A program made the position numbers and the translations under genes. 64,000 bases of DNA, from positions 1 through 64,000 of the forward strand of contig JALQBC010000024.1 in NCBI GenBank assembly GCA_023375675.1, given 5' to 3'. The notes beneath the pieces were generated by a model that worked only from the letters and a program-made list of their open reading frames with translations, was not told the origin of the DNA and did not search any database. This document shows positions 31,637 through 43,299 of this stretch, piece by piece (within the stretch, counting starts at the first letter, position 1; every line of letters starts with the position of its first letter). The stretch comes from Cytospora piceicola (lineage: Eukaryota > Ascomycota > Sordariomycetes > Diaporthales > Cytosporaceae).

Positions 31637-34264
31637 ATGTCAGTCTTCACCTTCGAGACAGAGCCCACCAGGGTTTCATCTCCATGGCTGAAACAGCTCG
31701 AGGACTCCGAGCAGAGAGTTACGAAGTTGGAGGCTGAGCCTCAGGAAGGAGCTATCGAGTACAAACTGCATCTACTACTACGACCCAGACGATCGTACCA
31801 GACCATCAGCTCTGGTACGGTTTCTGGGTCTCAGCGTCCGGGCAGGGACGACTTGCCGTCAGTTTTGGAGTCTTCCACAGGAGGTCTACCCGACGTGAGC
31901 CATCTGGAGATCACCGCGACGCCGGATGATGGGAAGAAACGGAAGCCCCCATCCGAGTTTTACGCAACAACGAGCGAATCTCGGAAGCTTCGTCTTTACC
32001 ACCTTACTACTCAGCTGCTGTGGAGACTCCAGCAGTCCGTGAGATACAACCCTCTCGGTACAACGGACTCGCTGATTCCCAAGCTTCCTGATGACAGTGT
32101 TGACCTTGCAGCTGCGGTGAGGCCCAGCAATCTTTGGCAAGGGCTTGAGGAGTCCAAGGGTGCGCTGTACGAGATTGGCGTCGCTGACGATGGCACCCTC
32201 CGCGGACTACCCGAGGATGAGATGGAGGAGAGCATTCTGACCTTGAGAGTGATGGCAGCTAGCCTTGGCTGTGTCGTGGAAGTGGTGCGCCGGCAGTGCG
32301 TTGGAGATTGTGAGTGGGCTGAGTATCCTGTGCCGGAAAATGGGCACCCTGCCCTACAACCTGTCACTCACCGGGAGAAACTATATGTGGTCGAAGCGGC
32401 TGTGAAGCCAGCTTTGGATGACCAGGCAGTGGACGCGACCGACCAAAGAACATCTGCTCCTCCAGTAAAGGCTGCGGATGTCGAAGCCAAATCGACGACA
32501 GAGCAGCTACGTGTCACACTTACGGGCCCTACTGATGGAGGCAAGTCAACCCTCCTTGGAACCCTCTGCACAGGCATCTTCGATAATGGCTCAGGAAGGA
32601 GCCGGACCTTCTTGCTACGACACCGACATGAGCTGGCGTCAGGGATGACGACTTCTGTCTCCCAAATGTTGATTGGCTACAAGAACAACAGCCAAGACGA
32701 GAATCTCATCTACAGTTTCTCGGATCGCAATATAGACTCCTGGGAGGGTATACACGATCTATCGAGAGACGGGAGGCTAGTCTTCGTGTCTGATTCTGCG
32801 GGTCACCTTCGATTTCGCAGAACCATCTTGCGCGGCCTTATTGGATGGGCACCTCACTGGACTATCCTTTGCTTGGCTGCGAACGACGGCGAGATCAAGG
32901 GGACATACACGCCCACGTCTTCCCAAGATGAAGCCGATTCCCCAATCACCGAGGTGGATCAAGCTAAGGCCTATCTCGATCTCTGTCTCAAACTTCGCAT
33001 GCCACTGGTCGTTGTCATTACGAAACTTGACAGTGCAACTACGACGAGTCTTCGAAGCACGTTGACAAAAGTCTTGGCTGCCGTCAAAAGTGCTGGAAGG
33101 GTGCCAAAGTTGTTGATCAAACAGAGAATACAGTCCGACCCGACACGTGTGCCCGCAATTGACGAAGATGACATCCGGCCTCTCATCGCAGACATGAAGG
33201 AGAGCGGAAACCTTCTTGACTTCGTTCCCATCGTGTCAACCAGCGCTGTCAAGGGCGAAGGTATTGGCCTACTCCATGCTTTGCTACAGAACCTGCCGAT
33301 ACCACCGATGCCGACGGCTCGTGACTACATTGGTCTAGCCCTCAACCCGGAGCAGCCTGAGTCCGTCTTCCATATCGAAGACAAGTTCAGCTTGTCCGCG
33401 CTTCTTGGAAACGCCGTCAAGGACAACGAAGAATCGGAGCACGGAACTGTTGTGGCTGGCTACCTGCGTTTCGGACACTTGGCCGTGGGTGACCGAGTAC
33501 TGATCGGTCCTTTCCCTCCAGACGACGACTCAATGGCCATAACTCCCGAACGCCGGGCATCACCTGGCGGAGAGGAGCTGTCCATCTCTCACCATTCCTC
33601 TTCAGAGCTCGGCCGGCTCGGCATGCGAACCACCGTCCCAGCGTCGACCACGAAGGGCGAGTGGTACAACGCGCACATCGCCACGATCCGCAACCTGCGA
33701 CTCCCAGTGCGCTTCCTGGAGCCCGGCCAGACAGGGACCATCGGCATCGTCTTCGACATGTCGAACGAGGACCTGTCTGACAGCATCTTTGAGCGTCCCC
33801 CGCGGCCGCAGCCCAAGATACGCAAAGGGATGGTGCTGGCCATGCCTAGCAAGCACATGGTAGAAACAGGTCTGTCGCTGCAAGCGGCGAGCGGTGTCAC
33901 CGGCGTGTTTGAAGACGCATCAACTGAGTCGCTGATCGTGGGGAGCACCGTGAAGGTATATATCGCCAGCGTTCGCGCTTCGGCGAGGATACTGCGGGTC
34001 TCGCCGACTTGGACCTACCCTGATGGCAGTGGTGCCGTGGGGAGAGACACGGATGATGACGATGACATATTTATCATCAGTGACGAAGGGGAAGAAACAG
34101 GGACGCAGGGAAGCCCGAGGATGGTGTACGAAGTGCAGCTGGAATTGCTCTCGCAGAGGGAGTGGATCGAGATGGGCTCACAGTTGGTGATCCTCGAAGG
34201 AGGGAGCCGGCACAAGTCTGGGCTCGAGGGTTTTGTTGGGAAAGTTATGGAGATTGCGGAATGA
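31637..34264 (+). CDS. GTPBP1/2-like translational GTPase (875 aa)
   Basis: Single exon; the first ATG in frame is at 31637. The N-terminal 290 residues are family-specific. The GTPase domain follows: G1 GPTDGGKS (297-304), where most relatives have GHVDAGKS; G3 DSAGH (386-390); G4 TKLD (462-465); and G5-like STSAVKGEG. EF-Tu-like beta-barrel domains II and III come next (VVAGYLRFGHLAVGDRVLIGPFPP; QTGTIGIVFDM; RKGMVLAMPS), and the tail ends in LVILEGGSRHKSGLEGFVGKVMEI. An acidic insertion (DTDDDDDIFIISDEGEE) interrupts domain III. Mammalian GTPBP1 and GTPBP2 act in ribosome-associated mRNA surveillance and translation; the fungal role is unknown. Confident family call; exact function inferred. 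Confidence 0.85.
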   Translation: MSVFTFETEPTRVSSPWLKQLEDSEQRVTKLEAEPQEGAIEYKLHLLLRPRRSYQTISSGTVSGSQRPGRDDLPSVLESSTGGLPDVSHLEITATPDDGKKRKPPSEFYATTSESRKLRLYHLTTQLLWRLQQSVRYNPLGTTDSLIPKLPDDSVDLAAAVRPSNLWQGLEESKGALYEIGVADDGTLRGLPEDEMEESILTLRVMAASLGCVVEVVRRQCVGDCEWAEYPVPENGHPALQPVTHREKLYVVEAAVKPALDDQAVDATDQRTSAPPVKAADVEAKSTTEQLRVTLTGPTDGGKSTLLGTLCTGIFDNGSGRSRTFLLRHRHELASGMTTSVSQMLIGYKNNSQDENLIYSFSDRNIDSWEGIHDLSRDGRLVFVSDSAGHLRFRRTILRGLIGWAPHWTILCLAANDGEIKGTYTPTSSQDEADSPITEVDQAKAYLDLCLKLRMPLVVVITKLDSATTTSLRSTLTKVLAAVKSAGRVPKLLIKQRIQSDPTRVPAIDEDDIRPLIADMKESGNLLDFVPIVSTSAVKGEGIGLLHALLQNLPIPPMPTARDYIGLALNPEQPESVFHIEDKFSLSALLGNAVKDNEESEHGTVVAGYLRFGHLAVGDRVLIGPFPPDDDSMAITPERRASPGGEELSISHHSSSELGRLGMRTTVPASTTKGEWYNAHIATIRNLRLPVRFLEPGQTGTIGIVFDMSNEDLSDSIFERPPRPQPKIRKGMVLAMPSKHMVETGLSLQAASGVTGVFEDASTESLIVGSTVKVYIASVRASARILRVSPTWTYPDGSGAVGRDTDDDDDIFIISDEGEETGTQGSPRMVYEVQLELLSQREWIEMGSQLVILEGGSRHKSGLEGFVGKVMEIAE

Positions 34265-34676
34265 GTGATAGCACCGGCGCTCGCAGCGTAGTTGTTGTGG
34301 ATTGTATTGTTTGATATTAGAGCTTGTTTTATGGGTATTAATTTACTGAGATTCTCTATCTCGCAAATATATTTCCGTCTAATCGTGGCTATCTCCACGT
34401 ATTGAGCACGCACCCGCCAACGGATTCCGGAGTTACCACTCCTTGATTCACTGCCAGGGGAAGCTGGTGGACTGTGCTCTGTTTTCATTCCAGCTGATGC
34501 CAGCCATAACACCCATCTCGATACTTGTCATTCAAGGTATACAAATCATACATCCATAGTATCATGATGGCCGTCTGAACCACTCAGTGCCCAGAACGCT
34601 TGATAATCATTGATCCCTCATGCAACAGCCCCGTGTGATCCTCCTTTGTGCACTCATCATCATCGTGAACTACCAC
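34265..34676. other. Convergent 3' spacer
   Basis: Lies between the stops of the GTPase (plus) and EMC6 (minus). It is A/T-rich near 34310-34380, probably poly(A)-site sequence. No gene seen. Confidence 0.5.
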
Positions 34677-35169
34677 CTATGCTCTCACCAACCCATAGAA
34701 CAGCGTCCACGTCAGGATGAATCCGGCCAGTCCCCCGGAGAACCCACTCGTCCACAGCTCCAGCGGTCCACGGAAGTACCTGCTCGTGTCGAAGACGGGC
34801 TTTCCCGCGGAGATGGAGGCCGGGGCGACGCGGACGGCGTAGAAGAGCAGGGCCGTCAGGAGGGTGAAGGCGATGTAGAAGAGGAAGCCGTTGTAGGACT
34901 CGAGGCCGAGGATGCCTGCTGCGACGCCAAAGAGGGAGGCGGTCAGGGATTGCAGGTTGGAGAGGGCCTAGAGGGAGAGAGGTGCTTGTTTAGTAGCTAA
35001 ATCGCGTAGCTGAGGTCCGGGCCAGAGGAGGGGACGAGGAAAGGAGGGAGGGAAGGCCAGCGTTTGGAGGCTGCGCCTCTTGCTCACTGACTGATTGACT
35101 GACCTTGGTGTTGTGCATGACAGACTCATGCACGATGGGGGAGATTTGCAGCTCCTTTTCTGAAGGCAT
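34677..35169 (-). CDS. emc6: ER membrane protein complex subunit 6 (EMC6), 118 aa
   Basis: Exons 35169-35104 and 34967-34677, phase 0, intron 136 nt. Exon 1: MPSEKELQISPIVHESVMHN. Exon 2 holds the EMC6/Rab5-interacting family core: LQSLTASLFGVAAGILGLES, then NGFLFYIAFTLLTALLFYAV, then YFRGPLELWTSGFSGGLAGF and ILTWTLFYGLVRA. This gives three hydrophobic segments, the family topology. EMC6 is a core subunit of the EMC insertase that inserts tail-anchored and multipass proteins at the ER. Length is normal (about 110-120 aa). The unspliced frame in exon 2 lacks a start, so the intron is needed. Confidence 0.9.
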
Positions 35170-36309
35170 CTTGGGCTTATTGGGAGTCCGGACGTTACAA
35201 TTGAGGCATGGGCATCCTCTTCTTGTCTCAACGAGTGACAGAGCGGCTTGCGTGGAGCTTCGAATTCGAGGCTGCTGACGTCGGACCGTGTTGGAGCTCT
35301 TGATCTCCCTTGCAGCTGAGCGAGGGTCAGTAAGCGGCTACCAAGGTACCTAGGTACCTGGGTATGTGTTCTTGCCTGCCGTGGCGCTAATGAGCAGGAA
35401 CCTTTGGGGGGCTGTAGCACAGGCCCTCGATGCTTCTACTAAGCGCTGCAAGGGGGGGGCTTTCAATCTCTGGGGGGCTTTCACGTGCTGAATACGGCAA
35501 AGTGCACTGGGCCACAGGCAGGTATGAAACGGCACCCTCCCTCGCTACGCTACAACAGAGCTGCGGGCCCCAGCTTCCAAGGTTGTTACCGACACCGACA
35601 CGGTCACGGCCACACTGACACCGACATACGAGAAACTGCGACACGGACGAAGTCAAGCGCTGGCCCAGTTGCAATTCAACTGTCGACCCCGAACTTGGAA
35701 GGACCCCTTGACTCCTGTCTTCGTCGCCTCATTTAACTTTAATGAAGACCCCTGGTATCCCCGGGCAGGGAGAGAGTGATCGGTGGACTTGTGTAAGAGG
35801 CCGTCCAGGCCGTCCGGTGTCCTTTTCTCTCCTGGATCGTCATTTCAATGTTCTAGAGGCTTTCTTGAAAGTGATTCGCAATTGAGATCATTTGCAGGTC
35901 TTGTTGATGAGACAGAGATGATCTCCGCAAGTCCAAGCCACCGACACCGACACTGACTGACACTGACACTGACACTGATGCTCAAACTCACCCACACCGA
36001 TATCACCCTGATCCGTACCAATCCTATCGTCAACTGGTACGCCTCGCCTTGACTTACTCTACCTTGTGCATTTACATTACGTCTCATCTCGCGCTCACTC
36101 CCGCCGCTAGTCCTTGCCTTCGCTTTTGTTCCGTTTTACCGTTTGGTTTCCCGTCTTCCAGGTTCCTCCTTCGTGGTTACACCCATTATTAGCTACAGTT
36201 ATCTGCCTTGCCCACTCCGTCCCCGTCGCCGATCATTAAGCTTTGTGCACACGCACCGGATGGCAGCCGGTGCAACGAGTGCCACACCCCAGAATCCAAC
36301 ATCTTTTTC
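35170..36309. other. Divergent spacer with GACACN-type simple repeats
   Basis: No gene is supported. It holds a 16-nt perfect palindrome at 35344-35359 (AGGTACCTAGGTACCT) and two patches of degenerate GACACC/GACACT repeats at about 35590-35628 and 35942-35978. The right end is C/T-rich (36050-36200), fitting a leader for the gene at 36310. Confidence 0.5.
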
Positions 36310-38359
36310 ATGGAGACGGTAATTTACGACGAGACGCCTCTCGCCGAGTACCTCAAGGGTCAGTCAGTCCCAAGATGTCCTGTGCCATGCTGCCCACTCA
36401 CAACACTTTCTCTTGCCCTCCCCTTATGTCAATATGTCGCCCCCCATGCTGACTCCCTTTCTCACCACTATAGACGAGGGCGAGGAACAACAGCGAGACT
36501 GGGCGCTGCAGGAGCCGGATGTGGTTATCGACACGCCGCCACCGAGTCCCCCGAGTCCGTCATTTGCCCCTACCGGAAGGCCTCTGGTGAAGGCGCGCTT
36601 CCGGAACAAGATACCCAATTCGCTGAACATCGAGCTTCCTACCCAGAAGAAGCGCCTGAGTTCTCTACAAGATGGGGCGGTAAGGTGCCTCCTGGACCAC
36701 TGCTGCCATCTCCTGGCTGACCAACTTCGTTTGCAGAGTGCGGTAGCTACGACATTAGATCGCGCCGATAATTCCAAATTCCTCGAACGATTCCGCTATA
36801 CCATCGTCGCGTCACAGTTATTAAGCGGCCACTCGATATTAGGACAGCATGTGTCGGTGCAAAGCTCGAAAATCCCCATGGGGATCGATCAAGACCCAAC
36901 CACACCTTCACAGACAGGCTTGATTATCACGGCCGTGGGAGCACTGGGGATCGCGTGGTTCATCAGCTGGCTTTATGGAGGAGGATATACACACCTCACG
37001 AAGAAACGAGTCGCGGTCTTCGTCGTGGTCCTCGCTGTCGCTGGAATCGCATCGCAGGCTTACATCCGACAACAATGGCTCAAGTGGGTTCGGGAGCAAG
37101 CACTGGCTGAGATCGCCAATTTCGTATCGAAGGCTCAGGACTTCGATAGCGCATCGAGTGCCGCAGTGGCCCTGGTCCAAGAAGTGGAACTTGTCTCACG
37201 CGGATACCGGCTCAGCGCACCTCTGCCGCCCATCAGTCGGATAGAGGACCGCAGCCAGACCCGGAGATGTGTCAGACTCAGAAAGGCACTGAAGAGGAGC
37301 CTTAGCGACATGATTTCCAAATATGATCAAGCTTCATCCATGACCAAGGGATTCTCCGAGCAACTGGACTTGGAACGGTACCACGACATCTACGACATCA
37401 GCGACCTGGACATGTCGGATGCTTTGCAAGGGTATTACGAAAGCGAATTTGAAGACATGGAGTCACTGCGTACGCTGAAGATCGCGGCATGTCGATTCCA
37501 CATCTTGCGGAAAATGTTCCTCTGCGCACTCCTTTCGATGGAGGCACAGGGAGACGACACCGACTTCTTGCGCTGGACCACGGTTGTTGACTCTCTTCGC
37601 ATGCTGAATGAAGCGACGACCGCGTCCTACCAGCGATTGGGGTCTATCCTTGGGGAAGAGTCTTTCTCTCTCCCACCACCGACTGGTGGAGATAGGAGCC
37701 CGCTCTCACCTTCACGAGAAAGATGGCGCTCGCAACTCCGAAAGCTCAACTCTTTGACGACAGGAATCCGCGGTCTTCAGGCGAAGATGACCCTGTTGCG
37801 GGAGGAATCCGATCGGGCATTGAATGAGGCTAGCGACATCTCGGAGCTGGGACCAGACTTAATGGACCAATATGAGTCGATCGGCTCGGATTTGAAAATG
37901 CTCCAACAGGCATGGCAAGACGGAAAAGCCGCTCTCGCATCGGGTATCGACCGCAACGAGAAACGGCTATCGTCTGTTAGCGGGATGGTATCTCCGACCA
38001 TGTCCTGGGGCGGGCTATCTACCGTTGGAGAGGAATCTGGCGGTGGTGTCTCGGACGCGCTCAAGGCGCTCACGGGTGAGCAGCCCGACGGCTTCGACAT
38101 GAGCAGCACTACCGGGGAGAGCGAGGAAATATTCGAGGCCGTGGCTGGCCCTCCACAACGGCCCAGGAGTTTGTTGACGAGGGAAGAGAGGGTAGCGAGA
38201 ATGAGAGAGGAGCGCGAGAAGAGAGCGGACTTGAGGGAGAAGTCAGATGCCAGCCGCGGTATGCTCAAGGAGCTCGAGATGGTCATCAACCTGAGGCCGA
38301 ATAAGGACAGGAGGCAGACGTTACCGCCTCCAAACTCGAACCGCGTCGTTTCGCTGTGA
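36310..38359 (+). CDS. Inp2/vezatin-like myosin-binding membrane protein (625 aa)
   Basis: Exons 36310-36358, 36474-36679 and 36737-38359. Start METVIYDETPLAEYLKG; the second exon continues DEGEEQQRDW and a Pro-rich stretch. Two adjacent membrane segments occur at about residues 145-166 (TGLIITAVGALGIAWFISWL) and 176-195 (RVAVFVVVLAVAGIASQAYI). A long alpha-helical region follows, with EVELVSRGYRLSAPLPPISRIE, HILRKMFLCALLSM and coiled-coil heptads, the layout of the fungal vezatin/Inp2 family. In yeast Inp2 is the peroxisomal receptor for myosin Myo2 in organelle inheritance; the same role is inferred. The tail has a charged helix (LLTREERVARMREEREKRADLREK). The second intron (57 nt) is a multiple of three without a stop, so its retention would add 19 residues. 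Confidence 0.78.
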
Positions 38360-39599
38360 GGGTGTATAGCACGATACCCCGGGTCAATGGTTGCCCGTGC
38401 CGCTCCTTACGACTTGACGTCTGATTTTGTCTTATTTTCTGCTTTGCATCATATTTTGCATACATGGGTTTTCGGCGTTACCAGCAAGTCTTGCTGCGGT
38501 GGTAGCATGCAAACCTTTGCCGTGTCCATTTCTATTTCCCTTGAGACCTTGGCACCATGTTTTCATTTTTTCCTTGGGTACAAAAAAGAGCACATAGAAG
38601 CGGAATCCGGACTATCTGGGAACTTCGTATATAGACTTGGAGGATGACAGGACTCATGTTCACTGAGGCTCCCGACGGTGTCCGAAGCTCGTCGGGGCGT
38701 GCAAATTAGTTGGTAATGTTTGGTCCACACTTTTTAAGTAGGAACATATTGGCAGAGATATCCTGTATAAAAGAAATGGAAAACACTGAAATCATTGAAG
38801 GCAAGATCAGGGCAAATGCTAAATAAATGAGCCTGGTAATAGGATGAACCTACTTGAGTATCCAAGTCTCGGTATTAGCATGTGCATAGACTGTACCTAG
38901 GTACCTAAGTATCCTCGAGTAAAGTTGGAACCTTGGAACCTTGGAACACGGGAGGCAATGATTTCCATGATTGACAAGGGGAAGGGCCAAGGAAACGGTA
39001 ACAACCGATCGTAAAATCGATAAATGAGAGGGCAAGTGTAGGTATTCACAAAGGGCTGACTTCCAATGGAGGGGTGTAGATGGATATCGAAACTGTAGCA
39101 TCGTGTTTCTCTAGGCTTGTAAAAGCTTGAAGATCACTGGACATATGGTCGCAATGAACACGCTGGAATTACTAGTTACCGGTACCATTATGAGTGAGTA
39201 CGAGTCCGGGGCAGATTATGGTACCTATTCCGATGTTGCGCTGAAGCATAAGCATCGGGGGTGTGCTTTACAAGGATCAGGGGCTAAGAGACGAGCGGAA
39301 GCCTGCCCGCCCCGCGCGAGATTTACTGGGGCAAAGACGCGTTGAGGCGCGTTGTGCTAAATTGATCAAGAAGCTTCCAACGTCGCGGTCTCCTTCTTCC
39401 TTTTCTTCCTCTCAACCTTCAAACCACAAATTTTTTGCGCGCACCAGTGACGATACCCTAAGCCTCTCCAACACAAAATTCCTGCCTTTACATACCCAAT
39501 TTCCTTGTTTAATCCGTTCAGATATTCAGTAAGTTCCCATAACGCGCGACAGCTGAAACCCCCACTTTGTCGCGAGCAGTTACTAAGAGGCAAACAGCC
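38360..39599. other. Spacer and PCNA promoter region
   Basis: No gene seen. It contains a TACCTAGGTA-type palindrome at 38893-38904 and, close to the PCNA start, MluI-cell-cycle-box-like elements listed separately. Confidence 0.5.
39337..39352 (+). promoter_or_regulatory. Paired MCB-like elements in the PCNA promoter
   Basis: ACGCGT at 39337-39342 and GCGCGT at 39347-39352, 10 bp apart and about 250-260 bp before the PCNA start codon. ACGCGT is the MluI cell-cycle box bound by MBF (Mbp1/Swi6-type) that drives G1/S genes in yeasts. Binding here is inferred. Confidence 0.6.
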
Positions 39600-40606
39600 A
39601 TGCTTGAGGCACGATTGGAGCAGGCGAGCATCCTGAAGAAGGTAAGAAAGCGTTCTGATGCCAGCACCACTTGACTCTGAAGCTGGCTCTTCTCTGACAC
39701 GTTGCGCTCTCACAGGTCGTCGACGCCATCAAGGATCTCGTTCAAGACTGCAACTTCGACTGCAATGACTCCGGCATTGCTCTGCAGGCCATGGACAACT
39801 CGCACGTCGCGCTGGTGTCCATGATGCTCAAGGCAGACAGCTTTTCCCCTTACCGATGCGACCGCAACATCGCACTGGGAGTCAACCTCACCTCCCTGAC
39901 CAAGGTCCTGCGCGCCGCCCAGAACGAGGACATCCTGACCCTGAAGGCCGAGGACGCGCCCGACAGCCTGAACCTGGTGTTCGAGAGCAGCGAGAACGAC
40001 CGCATCTCCGAGTACGACCTCAAGCTCATGGACATCGACCAGGAGCACCTGGGTATCCCCGAGACGGAGTACGCTGCCACGATTACCATGCCCGCGGGCG
40101 AGTTCCGGAGGATCTGCACGGATTTGCTGGCAATGTCCGAGTCTGGTATGTCAAAAGAAACACCGAAACAAAAGCATTTCGCTTAGAAACAAATGATCTG
40201 TGTTTGCTGACAATGACCACCCCTCCACAGTCACCATCGATGCGACCAAGGACGGTGTCAAGTTCGCATGCACTGGCGACATTGGTAACGGATCCGTGAC
40301 TCTGCGCAGCCACCAAAACGTCGAGAAGCCCAAGGAGAACATTGAGATTGAGCTGAGCGAGCCTGTGGCCTTGACCTTCTCGCTCAAGTACCTGGTCAAC
40401 TTCTGCAAGGCCTCGGCGCTGTCAGAGCAGGTCAAGATCTGCCTGTCAAATGAGGTGCCCCTGCTGGTTGAATACACCGTGCAGGGCATGAGCTACCTGC
40501 GGTTCTACCTGGCGCCAAAGGTGAGACCTCTCTTCCTCCCCCTTCTAGCGTCAACATGTTGTCACGATACTAACGGCTGTTCCAACAGATTGGCGACGAG
40601 GAGTAA
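39600..40606 (+). CDS. pcna: Proliferating cell nuclear antigen, PCNA (259 aa)
   Basis: Four exons: 39600-39641, 39716-40145, 40231-40520 and 40589-40606. The product opens [23 protein letters not shown] and contains [44 protein letters not shown], the interdomain-connector region [26 protein letters not shown] and [22 protein letters not shown] at the C-terminus. PCNA is the homotrimeric sliding clamp for DNA polymerases delta and epsilon in the nucleus. The length is the usual 258-261 aa, and the last exon is only 18 nt (IGDEE plus stop). All junctions preserve phase and conserved sequence. Promoter MCB-like elements suggest S-phase expression. Confidence 0.98.
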
Positions 40607-41383
40607 ATGGGTCACACGACACCTAAAAGTGAAACAAGTATTGGAAGGCATCACTGCCCTCTTACTCTTCAAGTGGTCATGGGTCAAGCCTCTACGGATT
40701 TATGCGCCTGGAAATAAGGGCCTTTTCCCAAACAGAGGGGGACTGGATAAGACTTACATGTGGTGTGTTAAGAGCGGACTGAAAATTGCGGCGAAAATGA
40801 TTTTGGAAGAGAAGCAGTATGCGGACGTACTGCAGTAGTATCGCCACCCGAGAGGACTAGAAGACAACATCATGTTGTTGTTTGTACGAAATGTTGATAT
40901 CCAACGATAATGAAGAAAAAAACATCATCTCATCATAGCAGCCCCAAGTTGGACCCGTATTTCTATATTGTGCATATTGTCTGTATGTATTACTGCGACG
41001 AAGATCGCTGTCCGCGGCACATCGTGCACTGCAGCAGCACAGCGTGAACGTGGGGTTCCTGAAACGATCCCTGTGCAATGTGACTGTGGGGTAGCTCGAT
41101 CAAGGCCAATGCCGGGTGTGTCATTGGAAATTTCTAGTCTGATCAATGCCGCTGACACCGGGTCCCGGGCGCGATATCGCAAGCCGTCATCAATCCTTCA
41201 GTAATACCTAGGTACTTAGACTACTAAGTCACTTGCACCTCCGTTGCGACTTTCTATTGTCCCACCCAATTCATACCTAGGTAGCTCCTTTTCGCCAACA
41301 GTTTGCGAAACACTCCAAAATCGAAGTACAACACCCATTTGGCCAATCCTTTCATGGGCAGCGTCTGCGAACCTACACCGAAG
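40607..41383. other. Spacer between PCNA and pyridoxal kinase
   Basis: No gene is supported. Two TACCTAGGTA palindromes lie close together at 41205-41214 and 41274-41283, within 180 bp of the pyridoxal kinase start. Confidence 0.5.
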
Positions 41384-42757
41384 ATGTCAGACGATTTACC
41401 AGTACCAGAGACTCGCGTCCTCGCAGTCGCCAGTCATGTACGATGATGCGCCCTGTTTCCCATGAGCCCCTCAGCACACAGCCGTACTAACAAGATGCGA
41501 AGGTTGTCTCCGGGTAAGTCGCATGCCCCCTTGGGGCCCTTGGGGGCGGATCTCGAAGAGTTTGGACTGACCGCAATGGCGCCTCAGATATGTCGGCAAC
41601 AAGATCGCCGTCTTCACAATGCAGTCGCTCGGCTGCGACGTTGCCGCCTTGAACACAGTACAATTCAGTCAGTAACCTTCTACGCCCCCTCCCCTCCTTT
41701 CGCCCAAGCCCGGCCGCCCAACTCTGACCTTCGACATCCGCCCCCGCGAATCAGGTAATCACACCGGCTACAGACAAGTGAAGGGCACAAAGGTCACGGC
41801 GCAGGAGATCGCGGACCTGTACGACGGGCTGAAGCAGTCCTACCTGGACGACTTCGACATGATGCTCTCGGGCTACATACCCGGCGCCGAGGCCGTCCAG
41901 GCGGTGGGCCGGATCGCGGAGGACCTCAAGGAGAAGGCGAGGCCGAGGCCCGGGAGCTTCTTCTGGGTGCTGGACCCCGTCATGGGCGACAACGGCAAGC
42001 TATACGTCGCGGACGACGTCGTGCCGGCGTACAAGTCTCTGCTTCCGAATGCGGATCTGATATTACCAAACCAGTTTGAGGCCGAGTATATCTCCCCCTG
42101 AATTCCAAGTCGCAGAACCCCCAGGGGCCCCCGGCCAAGTTCAGCACTGACGGACCGCGTGTGCCCTCCAGACTCCTCTCCGACGTCAAAATCACAGACA
42201 TGACCTCCCTGACCCGCGCCGTCGAGGTGATCCACCGCAGGTTCCAAGTCCCACACATAGTCCTGACCTCGGTCTCCCTCGACAGCGACGAGCCCGACCC
42301 GTCCCTGCCCCCCAGGACCCTCTCCGTCGTCGGCTCCACCATGACCTCCTCCGGCCAGGCCCGCGCCTTCAAGATCCGCTTCCCGGCCATCGACGCCTAC
42401 TTCTCGGGCACGGGCGACATGTTCGCCGCGCTCATGGTCGTGCGCATGCGCCAGGCCGTGCACGAGACGGGCCAGGGGCTGGGGGCCACGGCGTCGTGGC
42501 TGAGCCCCGACGGCGTCGACGCGCTGGACCTGCCGCTCGCGAGGGCCGCCGAGAGCGTGCTCGCCAGCATGCACGAGGTGCTGGGCGCGACGTGCGAGAG
42601 CATGAAGGCCGAGGTCCAGAGGGCCGAGGCCCAGGTGGGGCCTGGCGACGCGAAGCGGATGCACCTGGCGAGGTCCAAGGCCGCCGAGTTGAGGCTGGTA
42701 AGGCATCTCGGCTCGTTGAAACAGCCCAAGACATATTTCAAGGCGCAAAAAATGTAG
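41384..42757 (+). CDS. Pyridoxal kinase (353 aa)
   Basis: Five exons: 41384-41437, 41503-41513, 41588-41667, 41755-42085 and 42172-42757. The 11-nt second exon is needed to recreate SHVVSGYVGNKIAVFTMQSLG, the conserved N-terminal motif of PdxK-type kinases. Then follow NTVQFSNHTGYRQVKGT, LSGYIPGAEAV, FWVLDPVMGDNGKLYV and LILPNQFEAELLSDVKI. The catalytic anion-hole region is FSGTGDMFAALMV, with Asp of GTGD as the general base. The enzyme phosphorylates pyridoxal, pyridoxine and pyridoxamine with ATP in the B6 salvage pathway, in the cytosol. The C-terminal part (about 290-353) is longer and more Ala/Glu-rich than in bacterial relatives. A long antisense open frame (41873-42748) is a by-product of high G+C. 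Confidence 0.93.
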
Positions 42758-43299
42758 ATTGTAAAAAGTATAGGCATAGGCTACGCGTGCATTTCATCAC
42801 GGAAAGGTGGGGGGTGGCGGTCCCGGTAGGGTCATCTGATAGACATAGACAGCGCATGTGCCAAAAAAACACAAGATATGGTCCAGACGTCATGTCAGAT
42901 TCGTGTCTGTTTTTAATTTGCTCTGCTCATAGCAGACGGCATCCAATATGCCTACTTCATCCAAACCCATAGCCTGCCATAATGGTGGGTATCTTATACA
43001 TGCAGACCTCGTTCAAACGTGCAATGTTGCCCTTCTGGTCCCAGTATCCTACAGAGACTTGCAACCAATTCGTTCCCTAGCAATACTTGTTTCCAGGCCT
43101 GGTACGTAATCGAAACTCTGAAGACTACTTGTTGTCTTCACAGAGCATTACCGACCCAACAAGTCTCCGAGAAGCCAATGCCCCTCTCGCTCCACGGCCA
43201 CGGAACATCCTTGTTCGTCTTGGCGCTCTTCACGTCCGGGGAAGCCGCAACGGCAACGGTAGCGTCCACGGCCGTTCTCTTCTTTCGCAACCAGGTCCC
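42758..43299. other. Convergent 3' spacer
   Basis: Lies between the stops of pyridoxal kinase (plus) and dUTPase (minus). No gene seen. Confidence 0.5.

Noticed and set aside
41873..42748. 291-codon antisense frame over pyridoxal kinase
   Set aside because: It mirrors conserved kinase sequence on the plus strand and has low-complexity composition.
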